Positions 8,625-15,491 of a DNA stretch of 24,713 nucleotides are shown here, piece after piece. This stretch comes from Psychromonas sp. (GTDB lineage: Bacteria > Pseudomonadota > Gammaproteobacteria > Enterobacterales > Psychromonadaceae). The first letter of the stretch is position 1. Each line of letters starts with the position of its first letter. The notes beneath the pieces are model-generated. The model saw nothing but the letters and a program-made list of their open reading frames with translations, made no database searches and was not told where the DNA came from. The DNA is taken from positions 1-24,713 of the forward strand of contig JAGLDN010000261.1 in assembly GCA_023145575.1 (NCBI GenBank), in the 5' to 3' direction. A program made the position numbers and the translations under genes.

Positions 8625-9500
8625 ATGAAAAGATTAATGGTTTTAGGGCTTAGTATTTGTTTAACATCTGCGTTATATGGAAAAACGATGGAGGAGATGA
8701 GTAAAGAGCTTGCTAACCCGCTTGCCCAAATTTGGAATTTATCATTTCAGTATAACTATACCAAAATCGGTGGCGATAAAGTTGATGGTGATGAGCACAT
8801 GCAAACCACGGTTTTCCAGCCTGTACTGCCGATCCCTATTGGAGATGAGTACACGGCGTTTGCGCGTCCCGTTATTACTTATATAGAAGGGCCAACGGGT
8901 GTTGGAATATCAGGTGGAACACCCGTTGTTCCAGTCGGTCATGGAGTGGAGCGATCTTCTGAATTCGGCGATACTATATTGCCCATAGGCATTGGCAAAG
9001 TTGTTACTGAAGGATTATCGTGGGGAGTGGGAGCTACTTTTATTTTTCCCACTTCTCAAAATAATTTATTAGGCTCACATCAATACCAAGCAGGACCAAC
9101 TGCATTGGCGTTATGGACAAATAAAAATTGGGTTGTGGGTGGGCATTTACAACATTGGTGGGGCTTTGCAGACTCTGGCGATGATAGTAATCTTCTTATT
9201 CGAGGTAAACACAAAGAGTCAGCAAACCATACTGATTTACAATATTTTATTATACGTCACTTACCTAATGCATGGCAAATTCGAATGAGTCCACATATCA
9301 CTGCCAACTGGAATGCTCATGATAAGTTTGTTGTGCCATTAGCAATTGGAGTGGGGAAAATGCTTAAAATTGGGCCTATGCCTGTAATGCTAATGGCTGA
9401 ATATCAAATGCCAATTATCGCCCCTGATGATATCGCACCAGAATCAACTATCATGCTTCAAGCTAACTTTATTATTAAAAATCCCTTTGGTGATCTATAG
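8625..9500 (+). CDS. Outer-membrane beta-barrel protein, 'neuromedin U/transporter' type
   Basis: 291 residues from ATG 8625, preceded by AGAAGG at good spacing (a GTG one codon earlier is less likely). A signal peptide ends near ALYG. The mature start MEEMSKELANPLAQIWNLSFQYNY resembles proteins annotated as neuromedin U or transporter, which often begin LA.ELANP.A.L.S.P.Q.NY. Family-like blocks include TTVFQPVLPIPIGDEY, FGDTILP, SWGVGATFIFPTSQNNLLGS, QAGPTALALWTNKNWVVGGHLQHWWGFAD and GVGKMLKIGPMPVMLMAEYQMP. The alternating aromatic and hydrophobic pattern fits a barrel of about 12 strands. Transported substrate is unknown. The gene lies 38 bases after the amidase gene and 9 before the cystatin-like gene. 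Confidence 0.75.
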   Translation: MKRLMVLGLSICLTSALYGKTMEEMSKELANPLAQIWNLSFQYNYTKIGGDKVDGDEHMQTTVFQPVLPIPIGDEYTAFARPVITYIEGPTGVGISGGTPVVPVGHGVERSSEFGDTILPIGIGKVVTEGLSWGVGATFIFPTSQNNLLGSHQYQAGPTALALWTNKNWVVGGHLQHWWGFADSGDDSNLLIRGKHKESANHTDLQYFIIRHLPNAWQIRMSPHITANWNAHDKFVVPLAIGVGKMLKIGPMPVMLMAEYQMPIIAPDDIAPESTIMLQANFIIKNPFGDL

Positions 9501-9509
9501 GCGTTAGTC

Positions 9510-9857
9510 ATGTTTAAAAATATATTGTTTACTGTGTTAATGCTGTCATTATTTGCTTGTGGTGGTGAAGTAAAAGATAAAATTAATACTCAGCAAACAG
9601 TCAAAAGGCAGTTGCTGGGCGGTTGGACTCAAGCTGATATCACCCCAGAGGTAAAAAAAGCACTGAATTTTGTGTTGATGCAGATGAATACTGCTGCAAA
9701 ACTGGATAAAATAGTTGAGGTAAAAACACAAATTGTACAAGGTAAAAACTTTGACATCACTTTTGAGCTAGATAATAGAGAGTTGTGGCGCTGTATTGTT
9801 TATAGAGACCTTAATGGGAAACTATTTATTAGTAAGGTTGCAACAAAATTAAAATAG
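9510..9857 (+). CDS. Cystatin-like small lipoprotein
   Basis: 115 residues. A short signal peptide ends in LFAC (Cys17), a plausible lipobox, followed by GGE. The rest matches the cystatin layout: an N-terminal glycine pair LLGGWT (Gly37-Gly38), one long helix (about 43-66, TPEVKKALNFVLMQMN), then QIVQG (74-78), the QxVxG hairpin with which cystatins block papain-type cysteine proteases, then strands FDITFEL and ELWRCIVYRD. If functional it would inhibit a C1-type cysteine protease from the outer-membrane surface or periplasm. Start and lipidation are moderately sure; the inhibitory role is inferred from the motif only. It is the last gene of the cluster. Confidence 0.75.
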   Translation: MFKNILFTVLMLSLFACGGEVKDKINTQQTVKRQLLGGWTQADITPEVKKALNFVLMQMNTAAKLDKIVEVKTQIVQGKNFDITFELDNRELWRCIVYRDLNGKLFISKVATKLK

Positions 9858-9865
9858 TAGGGTTT

Positions 9866-9909
9866 TAATGCTTCAGAGTTTATTTAACAATCTAAATCAT
9901 GAAGCATTA
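9866..9909. terminator. Possible stem-loop after the envelope cluster
   Basis: TAATGCTTCA (9866-9875) and TGAAGCATTA (9900-9909) form a perfect 10-base inverted repeat with a 24-base loop, starting eight bases after the last stop codon. There is no T-tract after the stem, and the loop is long, so termination is only one possibility; RNA stabilisation is another. Confidence 0.4.
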
Positions 9910-9915
9910 GCGTGC

Positions 9916-10047
9916 TTAAAGCTGAGCATCTCCAATCGTTTCAATATCCTGTTGATTTAACCAGTTTAGTAGTGCGTGACTGGTTGAAATAAAAAACGCC
10001 TCAACACGTTTTTCTCTATAGATTGAGAGTGCAGTAAGCGCGTTTGC
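9916..10047 (-). pseudogene. Possible C-terminal remnant of an unidentified gene
   Basis: The minus strand is open for 43 codons with protein-like composition, including ALSIYREKRVEAFF and HALLNWLNQQDIETIGDAQ before its stop. There is no ATG, and stops lie directly upstream. It reads like the tail of a helical protein, but no family was recognised and chance cannot be excluded. Confidence 0.25.
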
Positions 10048-10120
10048 TTAAAATCAACATTATTGTCATGTGATACTTTTACCCACTCAGTTTTCAGTAG
10101 TACAATCTTTTGGAAATGCG

Positions 10121-10424
10121 ATACCCATGTGACTATCTAGTTGCTTTGTCAGGCTTTAGCTCGAGGATCAGCGCAAGGCATAACATTCGACCTATCAATG
10201 ATTAGCTACGCTAATAATTTGCCTAACGAATTAACGAGAAGATGATAATTCTTATATATCCCCATGCTATTTCAAAATGCTTTGTCAGGCTTTAGGTCAA
10301 GCATCAGAGCAAGGTAACTTGCACTAATTAGCGTTGTTATAAAATATCGACTTAAAATTACTAGTTAATCATCGAGAGGGAAATTTGCCTTGCTGACGTT
10401 ATATTTCGAAGTAACATGGGTATA
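10121..10424. repeat. Composite MITE-like repeat with inverted ends
   Basis: The left end ATACCCATGT (10121-10130) is the exact reverse complement of ACATGGGTAT (10414-10423) at the right. Inside, GCTTTGTCAGGCTTTAG occurs twice (10143-10159 and, with the same orientation, 10279-10295), and 10253-10376 aligns with the copy at 2161-2287. It therefore looks like one family copy joined to, or inserted in, another. No coding capacity is seen. Confidence 0.7.
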
Positions 10425-10428
10425 GGTT

Positions 10429-11391
10429 TTAAAAAAGAAGCATAATTTGTGGAAAAAAATAGTATAAAGTAAAACAAGTAAGCCATAGCCATGCGCAAAG
10501 CGTTATGCGTTGTAATGCCTTGCCAATATGAGCAACCGTAGGCTGCGTATTCATGCCAAGTATGCTGTAATTGACTTTTTTATCATGATAAAGCCGAATG
10601 CCTCCGATTTGTATTTGTAAACTCAATGCAAAACTTGCCAGCATTAACCCAGATGAAAAATGATGCCAATGAATGCTTTGTTTATATTTAGTGAAAAAAT
10701 GTTTTAGTGGCGTATCATATAGTTGGAATGTAAAACTTAACAAAATATGAACAGGGAAGAGCATCACAGCATAAATAAACGTTGGGATACGCGATATGAC
10801 AGTAAACTGGTCAAGCTTTGCATTCCATTGTTGTGCACAAATTTGGATTATTCGATAAAAGAGCGCGCCATATATACCTGCTAACAAATACCAAAATAAT
10901 ATTGAAAACCAGTGGTGTCCAAATTGCAATACCATAGACTCAATGGTTGCTTTATTAACGCCTACAGTAGAAAGTGGTTTGGTTTCTCGCAGTGTGATCT
11001 GTTTAAGAAGATACTTTGCTTTGGCTATTTTTTGATGAGTTAATGCATCAAAAATCAAATGATAACGGTGTTTTTTATCATGCCACGAGAGCAGTAAAAA
11101 AAGTATTGTCAAATTGAGCACCCAAGTCGCGAATGCAATATGATAAAGTTGACTAATGATCAATGTTAATGGCAAATAAATAATTAAGAGAGACATTACA
11201 CTCGCAATGTATTTATAGCTATCCGTTCGTGTTTTTAAATTTATTTTTTTTGCAATTTGTTGAAAAATAATTTCTATCACATTGATTGGGTTAAGATCTC
11301 TAGGTAGCGTCAAGCAAAATGAGCTTATCGCGGCAAGTAAGACTGTAAAATATTCATTATGTTGAATAATAAACGCGATGGACTCAGTCAT
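10429..11391 (-). CDS. CobD/CbiB-like integral membrane protein
   Basis: 320 residues, with several membrane helices (about 12-28, 63-80, 84-101, 180-200, 210-235, 255-270, 300-318). The central part, RETKPLSTVGVNKATIESM followed by FSILFWYLLAGIYGALFYRIIQ, matches the CobD/CbiB/AmpE-like family pattern R(D)T..L...GV..A.IES.......F.P.FWY...G..GA..YR. Near the end MNTQPTVAHIGKAL recalls the (R)P....G segment. CbiB attaches aminopropanol to cobyric acid, but no other cobalamin genes are nearby and the sequence is divergent, so an actual cobalamin role is uncertain. ATG at 11391. Confidence 0.65.
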   Translation of the reverse strand: MTESIAFIIQHNEYFTVLLAAISSFCLTLPRDLNPINVIEIIFQQIAKKINLKTRTDSYKYIASVMSLLIIYLPLTLIISQLYHIAFATWVLNLTILFLLLSWHDKKHRYHLIFDALTHQKIAKAKYLLKQITLRETKPLSTVGVNKATIESMVLQFGHHWFSILFWYLLAGIYGALFYRIIQICAQQWNAKLDQFTVISRIPTFIYAVMLFPVHILLSFTFQLYDTPLKHFFTKYKQSIHWHHFSSGLMLASFALSLQIQIGGIRLYHDKKVNYSILGMNTQPTVAHIGKALQRITLCAWLWLTCFTLYYFFPQIMLLF

Positions 11392-11448
11392 CCATTTTCC
11401 TTTTACTTATGGCGTTAAATGAGCCAATATCTTGTTAATTAAGTATCT

Positions 11449-11572
11449 ATCAATACCTTCGCCAATTTTTATTTAAGCTCAAAATAGAGTTTCTGTTCTA
11501 TAGAAATCAACAACTTATAGGCTGAATTTCTTGCTGAAATGGGTTGCTCTGCATTTTGGCGAAGGTATTGAT
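11449..11572. repeat. 17-bp perfect inverted repeat enclosing 90 bases
   Basis: ATCAATACCTTCGCCAA (11449-11465) recurs exactly inverted at 11556-11572. The enclosed 90 bases are non-coding. It could be a very small non-autonomous element or an RNA hairpin; flanking target duplications were not seen. Confidence 0.6.
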
Positions 11573-11758
11573 CTAATGCTCAGCTTTAGATCGCATGTCA
11601 GATCACGGCACAACATTATAGCTATCATCCATGACTTGCGATCTTGTTGGTGGCTATAATTTACTAAAAAATGTTAATTATTATATCGTTATTCTCTTTC
11701 GATTGTTGCAACACATGACTGCTTTTTGAGTTCGCTCCTGATGTTTTATTTTTACGTG

Positions 11759-11825
11759 ACATGGGTATATACCAATTAACAACGTTATAAAATTTAGAAA
11801 AACAACGATTCGTTAAGAATTCCAT
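11759..11825 (+). repeat. Dispersed repeat end, copy near mtnN
   Basis: TTTACGTGACATGGGTATATA matches the end seen at 20259-20279 except one base (GTGAC versus GTCAC). The following bases, with GTTATAAAATTTAGA and GTTAAGAATT, resemble the inner end of the copy at 2161-2287. Confidence 0.6.
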
Positions 11826-11845
11826 GTCGAGTCGCACGGTATAAT

Positions 11846-11875
11846 TTGTCATGCGTTGTCATGCGTTGTCATGTG
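11846..11875. repeat. 10-bp tandem repeat, three copies
   Basis: TTGTCATGCG occurs twice in direct succession and a third time as TTGTCATGTG. It lies 60 bases beyond the stop of the minus-strand mtnN. Confidence 0.8.
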
Positions 11876-11935
11876 TACTTTTCATTTTGAAACTTCATGA
11901 GTATATTCTACGTAGCGCAAAATATAAGATGAAAA

Positions 11936-12628
11936 CTATAACTTATTTATTATGCTTTCAACAAGTATCGATGCATTTTTAGCAGCCGTAGGCAGAAATG
12001 CTTCAAACGATAATTCAGACTTCTTGCCTGCAATATCTGAAAGTGAACGAACAATAACAAAGGGCACAGAAAACTGCTGACAAGTCTGCGCAATTGAAGC
12101 GGCTTCCATTTCACAAGCTACTATTTCAGGAAAGTTTGATAGTGCAATTGCAGCTTTAGCAGGATCTGCCATAAAAATATCACCGGTACAAATAAGACCT
12201 GCTGTTACTTTTATTTCATTTAATGAAGCAGATGCTTGCAGCGCAATATCAACTAATTTTTTATCTGAATAAAATGCTGCGGGTTGGTTTGCCATTTGTC
12301 CTATTTCATAGCCAAATGCGGTGACATCGACATCGTGAAAGCGCAATTCGTTTGCAATAACAATATCCCCGATGTTAAGAGTTGTATCGTACCCACCTGC
12401 AGAGCCTATATTGATAACAAGATCAATCTCAAATTCCTTGATAAGTAAGGTAGTTGCAATGGCAGCTGCAACCTTACCGATACCGGATTTTGTTAAAATT
12501 ATATGCTTAGTATTGAATTCACCTTCATAAAAATCGCATGCCGCGATTTTTGTGCAGTGCGGACGGTTCAGTTTTTCTTTGATGATAAGTATTTCTTCAT
12601 CCATTGCACCAATAATGCCTATTTTCAT
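11936..12628 (-). CDS. mtnN: 5'-methylthioadenosine/S-adenosylhomocysteine nucleosidase
   Basis: 230 residues from ATG 12628; an adjacent upstream ATG (12631) adds one Met. The enzyme cleaves adenine from S-adenosylhomocysteine, methylthioadenosine and 5'-deoxyadenosine in the cytoplasm, feeding methionine salvage and autoinducer-2 formation. The sequence follows E. coli MtnN throughout: MKIGIIGAMDEE with Glu12 as catalytic base, TKSGIGKVAAA, NIGSAGG, FHDVDVTAFGYE, ACEMEAAS (Glu175 binding ribose) and SLSDIA (Asp198, the proton donor to adenine). AAAGGC precedes the start. It is monocistronic, with 0.54 kb of repeat-rich DNA downstream. Confidence 0.97.
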   Translation of the reverse strand: MKIGIIGAMDEEILIIKEKLNRPHCTKIAACDFYEGEFNTKHIILTKSGIGKVAAAIATTLLIKEFEIDLVINIGSAGGYDTTLNIGDIVIANELRFHDVDVTAFGYEIGQMANQPAAFYSDKKLVDIALQASASLNEIKVTAGLICTGDIFMADPAKAAIALSNFPEIVACEMEAASIAQTCQQFSVPFVIVRSLSDIAGKKSELSFEAFLPTAAKNASILVESIINKL

Positions 12629-12631
12629 CAT

Positions 12632-13189
12632 TTTGCCTTTAAATTGTCTATAAACGCGGCATGTTATAACCTAAAGTTATCTTAAAATATAACATCAGCC
12701 GCACACTGAAGGTCAGAATAATTCGTAAAATTAGACCTGTCAACGATTACCTTCATGGATTGTTTGCCAGCATAATACTATTTACATTAAGCATATAATT
12801 AAAATTTCACGCAGAGAAACAGCTTGATTCGATGTATAAGTAAATGTAAAAACTGATTGCATTTATGCAACTTGCTACCACAAGCAATTTATTTTAATCA
12901 TTAAAATATAGAATATATTTTTTGTCATGGGCATAATTAAAGATCATAGGTTAATTATTGATTGGTGACGCTCTTTTGATTGTTATGCTACATGTAATTG
13001 TTTTTTCATAATTAACCGAGTACAAGCACAAAAAAATATGTTACTCATACCACTTTATTGAAATTACGTTGTATTTCAGATTAACATGGGTATATTAGAT
13101 GTTTATTCTTACTCACTGGTTTTTTTTGTCTTTTAATGCTGTAGAATGACAAATTACTTTTTAAAATATAATTTGTTGGATCATTTAAA
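12632..13189. other. Divergent intergenic region between mtnN and tyrS
   Basis: 558 bases that must carry both promoters. ATGTTATA (12661-12668) and TATAACAT (12688-12695) form an 8-base inverted repeat upstream of mtnN. A repeat-family end ACATGGGTATA lies at 13084-13094, with a weaker relative TCATGGGCATA near 12926. No gene or obvious promoter pair was identified. Confidence 0.5.
13084..13094 (+). repeat. Dispersed repeat end upstream of tyrS
   Basis: ACATGGGTATA, identical to the ends at 11759, 20267 and within 10413-10424. The sequence before it, including ATTACGTTGTATTTCAGATTA, resembles other copies only loosely. Confidence 0.5.
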
Positions 13190-14461
13190 ATGAATGCTTT
13201 AATTGCAGATTTAAAAGCACGCGGACTGATAGCGCAAATGAGTGCAGATGAAGATCTACAGGAGCATCTTTCAGGGGCATGTCGTACTTTGTATTGTGGC
13301 TTTGATCCGACTGCTGATAGCTTGCATATTGGTAGCCTTGTCCCTTTACTTGTATTAAAACGTTTTCAAGAATATGGTCATAAGCCTATTGCACTCGTGG
13401 GTGGCGCAACAGGTATGATTGGTGATCCAAGTTTTAAAGCGGCAGAGCGTAAATTAAACAGTGATGATATAGTTAAAAATTGGGTTGAAAAAATCAAAAG
13501 AGAGGCTAGTGCCTTTATTGATTTTGGGGATAAACAAAATTCAGCAGAAGTGGTGAACAACTTCGATTGGATTGCCCCGCTCGATGTAATTTCTTTTTTG
13601 CGTGATGTGGGTAAGCATTTTAGTGTGAATGCAATGATTAAAAAAGAGTCAGTAAAACAACGTATTGAACGAGATGAGACTGGCATTTCATTTACAGAAT
13701 TTAGTTACATGCTTTTGCAGTCTTACGATTTTGCAGCACTTAACAAAATGAAAAATTGTACGGTTCAGATCGGTGGCAGTGATCAGTGGGGAAATATTAC
13801 GGGTGGTATTGATTTAACACGTCGTATGAATAAACAAAAAGTGTTTGCTTTAACATTTCCTCTTGTGACAAAGGCTGATGGTACTAAATTTGGTAAAACA
13901 GAAACTGGCACGATTTGGCTGGATAAAAGCAAGACGTCACCTTATGCCTTTTACCAATTTTGGTTAGCAATACAAGATTCTGATGTTTACAATTTTTTAC
14001 GCTATTTTACGTTTTTAACTGTCGAAAAAATAGCTGATATTGAAGCAGAAGACAAAAGCAATAACGGGCGTCCACAAGGGCAGCAAATTTTAGCACAAGA
14101 AGTCACGCAACTAGTACATGGTGAAGAATGCTTGCTATCAGCACAGCGCATAACAGATGCATTATTTTCAGGTGATTTAACAAGATTATTAGCATCTGAT
14201 TTAGACCAACTTGCTCAAGATGGCTTGCCAACGACGTTTATTGAAGGGGCTGAAAAATCATTAATTGAACTATTAACCAGCAGTGAATTAGCTAAATCAA
14301 ACAAAATGGCAAGAGAATTTACCGCAAATGGCGCGGTGAGGATCAACGGACAAAAACAAACTGATAGTGAATTAGTGCTTAAAAAATCTGAGGCTTTATT
14401 TGCAAAATATACGCTAATAAAACGTGGTAAACGTTTATTCAATCTATATGTTTGGCAATAA
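13190..14461 (+). CDS. tyrS: Tyrosyl-tRNA synthetase
   Basis: 423 residues, the usual length for the TyrS branch of E. coli. It charges tRNA-Tyr. The class I signature reads HIGS (46-49), the Tyr-binding YCGFDPTADSLH precedes it, GGATGMIGDPSFKAAERKLN (71-90) and QIGGSDQWGNITGGIDLTRR are family blocks, and KFGKT (233-237) is the KMSKS equivalent. An S4 RNA-binding domain closes the protein (about 355-420; AREFTANGAVRINGQKQTDSE). The second His of the HIGH motif is Ser here, where E. coli has HLGH. TTGGATCATTTAAAATG shows only GGA as ribosome site. Monocistronic, with the next gene 130 bases away. Confidence 0.97.
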   Translation: MNALIADLKARGLIAQMSADEDLQEHLSGACRTLYCGFDPTADSLHIGSLVPLLVLKRFQEYGHKPIALVGGATGMIGDPSFKAAERKLNSDDIVKNWVEKIKREASAFIDFGDKQNSAEVVNNFDWIAPLDVISFLRDVGKHFSVNAMIKKESVKQRIERDETGISFTEFSYMLLQSYDFAALNKMKNCTVQIGGSDQWGNITGGIDLTRRMNKQKVFALTFPLVTKADGTKFGKTETGTIWLDKSKTSPYAFYQFWLAIQDSDVYNFLRYFTFLTVEKIADIEAEDKSNNGRPQGQQILAQEVTQLVHGEECLLSAQRITDALFSGDLTRLLASDLDQLAQDGLPTTFIEGAEKSLIELLTSSELAKSNKMAREFTANGAVRINGQKQTDSELVLKKSEALFAKYTLIKRGKRLFNLYVWQ

Positions 14462-14591
14462 ATAATCTTACTGGTTAAAATGAACCAATTTTCGTTGAGA
14501 ATGTTGTAAAACCTAAAAAATTTACAGAAACGTTCTCTTTAAATTGACTCTTTTTCTCTGGTTCACATGGATATGACGGGAAATATTTAAA

Positions 14592-15281
14592 ATGTATAAA
14601 AAAAGAACGTTAAAAATTTTAGCATTAATAGCAGGATCACTAATATCAATTTCTAGCTTGGCATTGGAACAATTCAACCCTAAAAATTATTTGGTAGATT
14701 TTAGTAACCCCCTTGCTGTTTATACAAATTTAGGTCTTGGTATGAGCAATGACGGCGCTGATATTTATGGTGGAATTGGTGGTTATTTAACGGGTAGTTT
14801 TAAGCAACAGCTGCAAATTGAAGCTAAAGGCGATCTTGATTATTACAATGTAAATTATCTTGCCGTCGATTCAATCAGTGAAACTGGTTTTTTGCTCGAT
14901 TCAATCTGGAGTCGTGATTATTATTGGACGACTAGCAACGCAAATGATACTTCGCTTGGTGTCATAAAGAAAGTGCCAGTCATCGAGGGGCTTGTTAGCG
15001 TTTATCCTACATTAAAATTTGGTTACATATGGGGTGGTGGCGTAGAAGATACCAGTTATTTAAAATTGCAAATACCGATCCGTTTTAATATTATACAAGG
15101 GTTTTGGGCTGGGATGACACCTGCTTATACTCATGGCATGAAAGGGTTCGACTTAAATGAGTGGAATGGATCTTTAGATGCGGGTTATATGTTTAAAAAT
15201 GGTGTAGGCTTGTTTGCACAGACAGTGCTTGATTCTCATGAAGATACTCAATATAGGGCAAACGTCACGTTAGCTTTCTAA
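14592..15281 (+). CDS. Exported protein, probable small outer-membrane beta-barrel
   Basis: 229 residues. The signal peptide (KKRTLKILALIAGSLISISSLA) is followed by a mature protein rich in Tyr, Gly and Asn with alternating strands, and it ends ...YRANVTLAF, with the terminal Phe typical of barrels inserted by BamA. About eight strands can be sketched (for example AVYTNLGLGMS, ADIYGGIGGYLTG, QLQIEAKGDLDYYNV, SVYPTLKFGYIWG, YLKLQIPIRFNI). No enzyme motif and no named family was recognised. GACGGGA sits before the ATG. It stands alone between tyrS and the sensor gene. Confidence 0.7.
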   Translation: MYKKRTLKILALIAGSLISISSLALEQFNPKNYLVDFSNPLAVYTNLGLGMSNDGADIYGGIGGYLTGSFKQQLQIEAKGDLDYYNVNYLAVDSISETGFLLDSIWSRDYYWTTSNANDTSLGVIKKVPVIEGLVSVYPTLKFGYIWGGGVEDTSYLKLQIPIRFNIIQGFWAGMTPAYTHGMKGFDLNEWNGSLDAGYMFKNGVGLFAQTVLDSHEDTQYRANVTLAF

Positions 15282-15431
15282 TACTATTTTGTATGATGCG
15301 TTAGCATTGAAGTAAAATTAATCGGAATATTAAAGAAAATGCGATAGATAGCGCAATTATTTGTGTCTGAAATTAAGATATAAAATATCCTAAGTTATTA
15401 TTAATGTTGTTTTTTGTATAAATACTCGTAA

Positions 15432-15453
15432 TAAATAAATAAATAAATAAATA
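15432..15453. repeat. Tetranucleotide repeat (TAAA), 5.5 copies
   Basis: Five perfect TAAA units and a half unit lie about 40 bases before the start of the sensor gene, in its presumed promoter or leader. Confidence 0.9.
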
Positions 15454-15491
15454 TTGGGTTTCTTTTATATTTTATCTAAAGAGTTAATTTT

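Larger units (their letters stand above)
9858..10428. other. Intergenic region: stem-loop, gene remnant and composite repeat
   Basis: This 571-base gap between convergent genes holds the stem-loop at 9866-9909, a short minus-strand open frame at 9916-10047 that looks like the tail of a lost gene, and a composite dispersed repeat at 10121-10424. No intact gene is present. Confidence 0.6.
11392..11935. other. Intergenic region rich in small repeats
   Basis: 544 bases without a credible gene. It holds a 17-base inverted repeat (11449-11465 and 11556-11572), one ACATGGGTATA repeat end (11759-11769) with neighbouring family sequence to about 11825, and a 10-base tandem triplet (11846-11875). A minus-strand open frame here consists of repeat sequence and is not believed. 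Confidence 0.6.

Noticed and set aside
11664..11852. Minus-strand 62-residue ORF
   Set aside because: It is made of dispersed repeat sequence.
12661..12695. Zur- or other regulator-type palindrome (ATGTTATA...TATAACAT)
   Set aside because: The arms are 19 bases apart, AT-rich and upstream of mtnN, not folE2; a known Zur site has a compact palindrome. Not supported as a specific operator.
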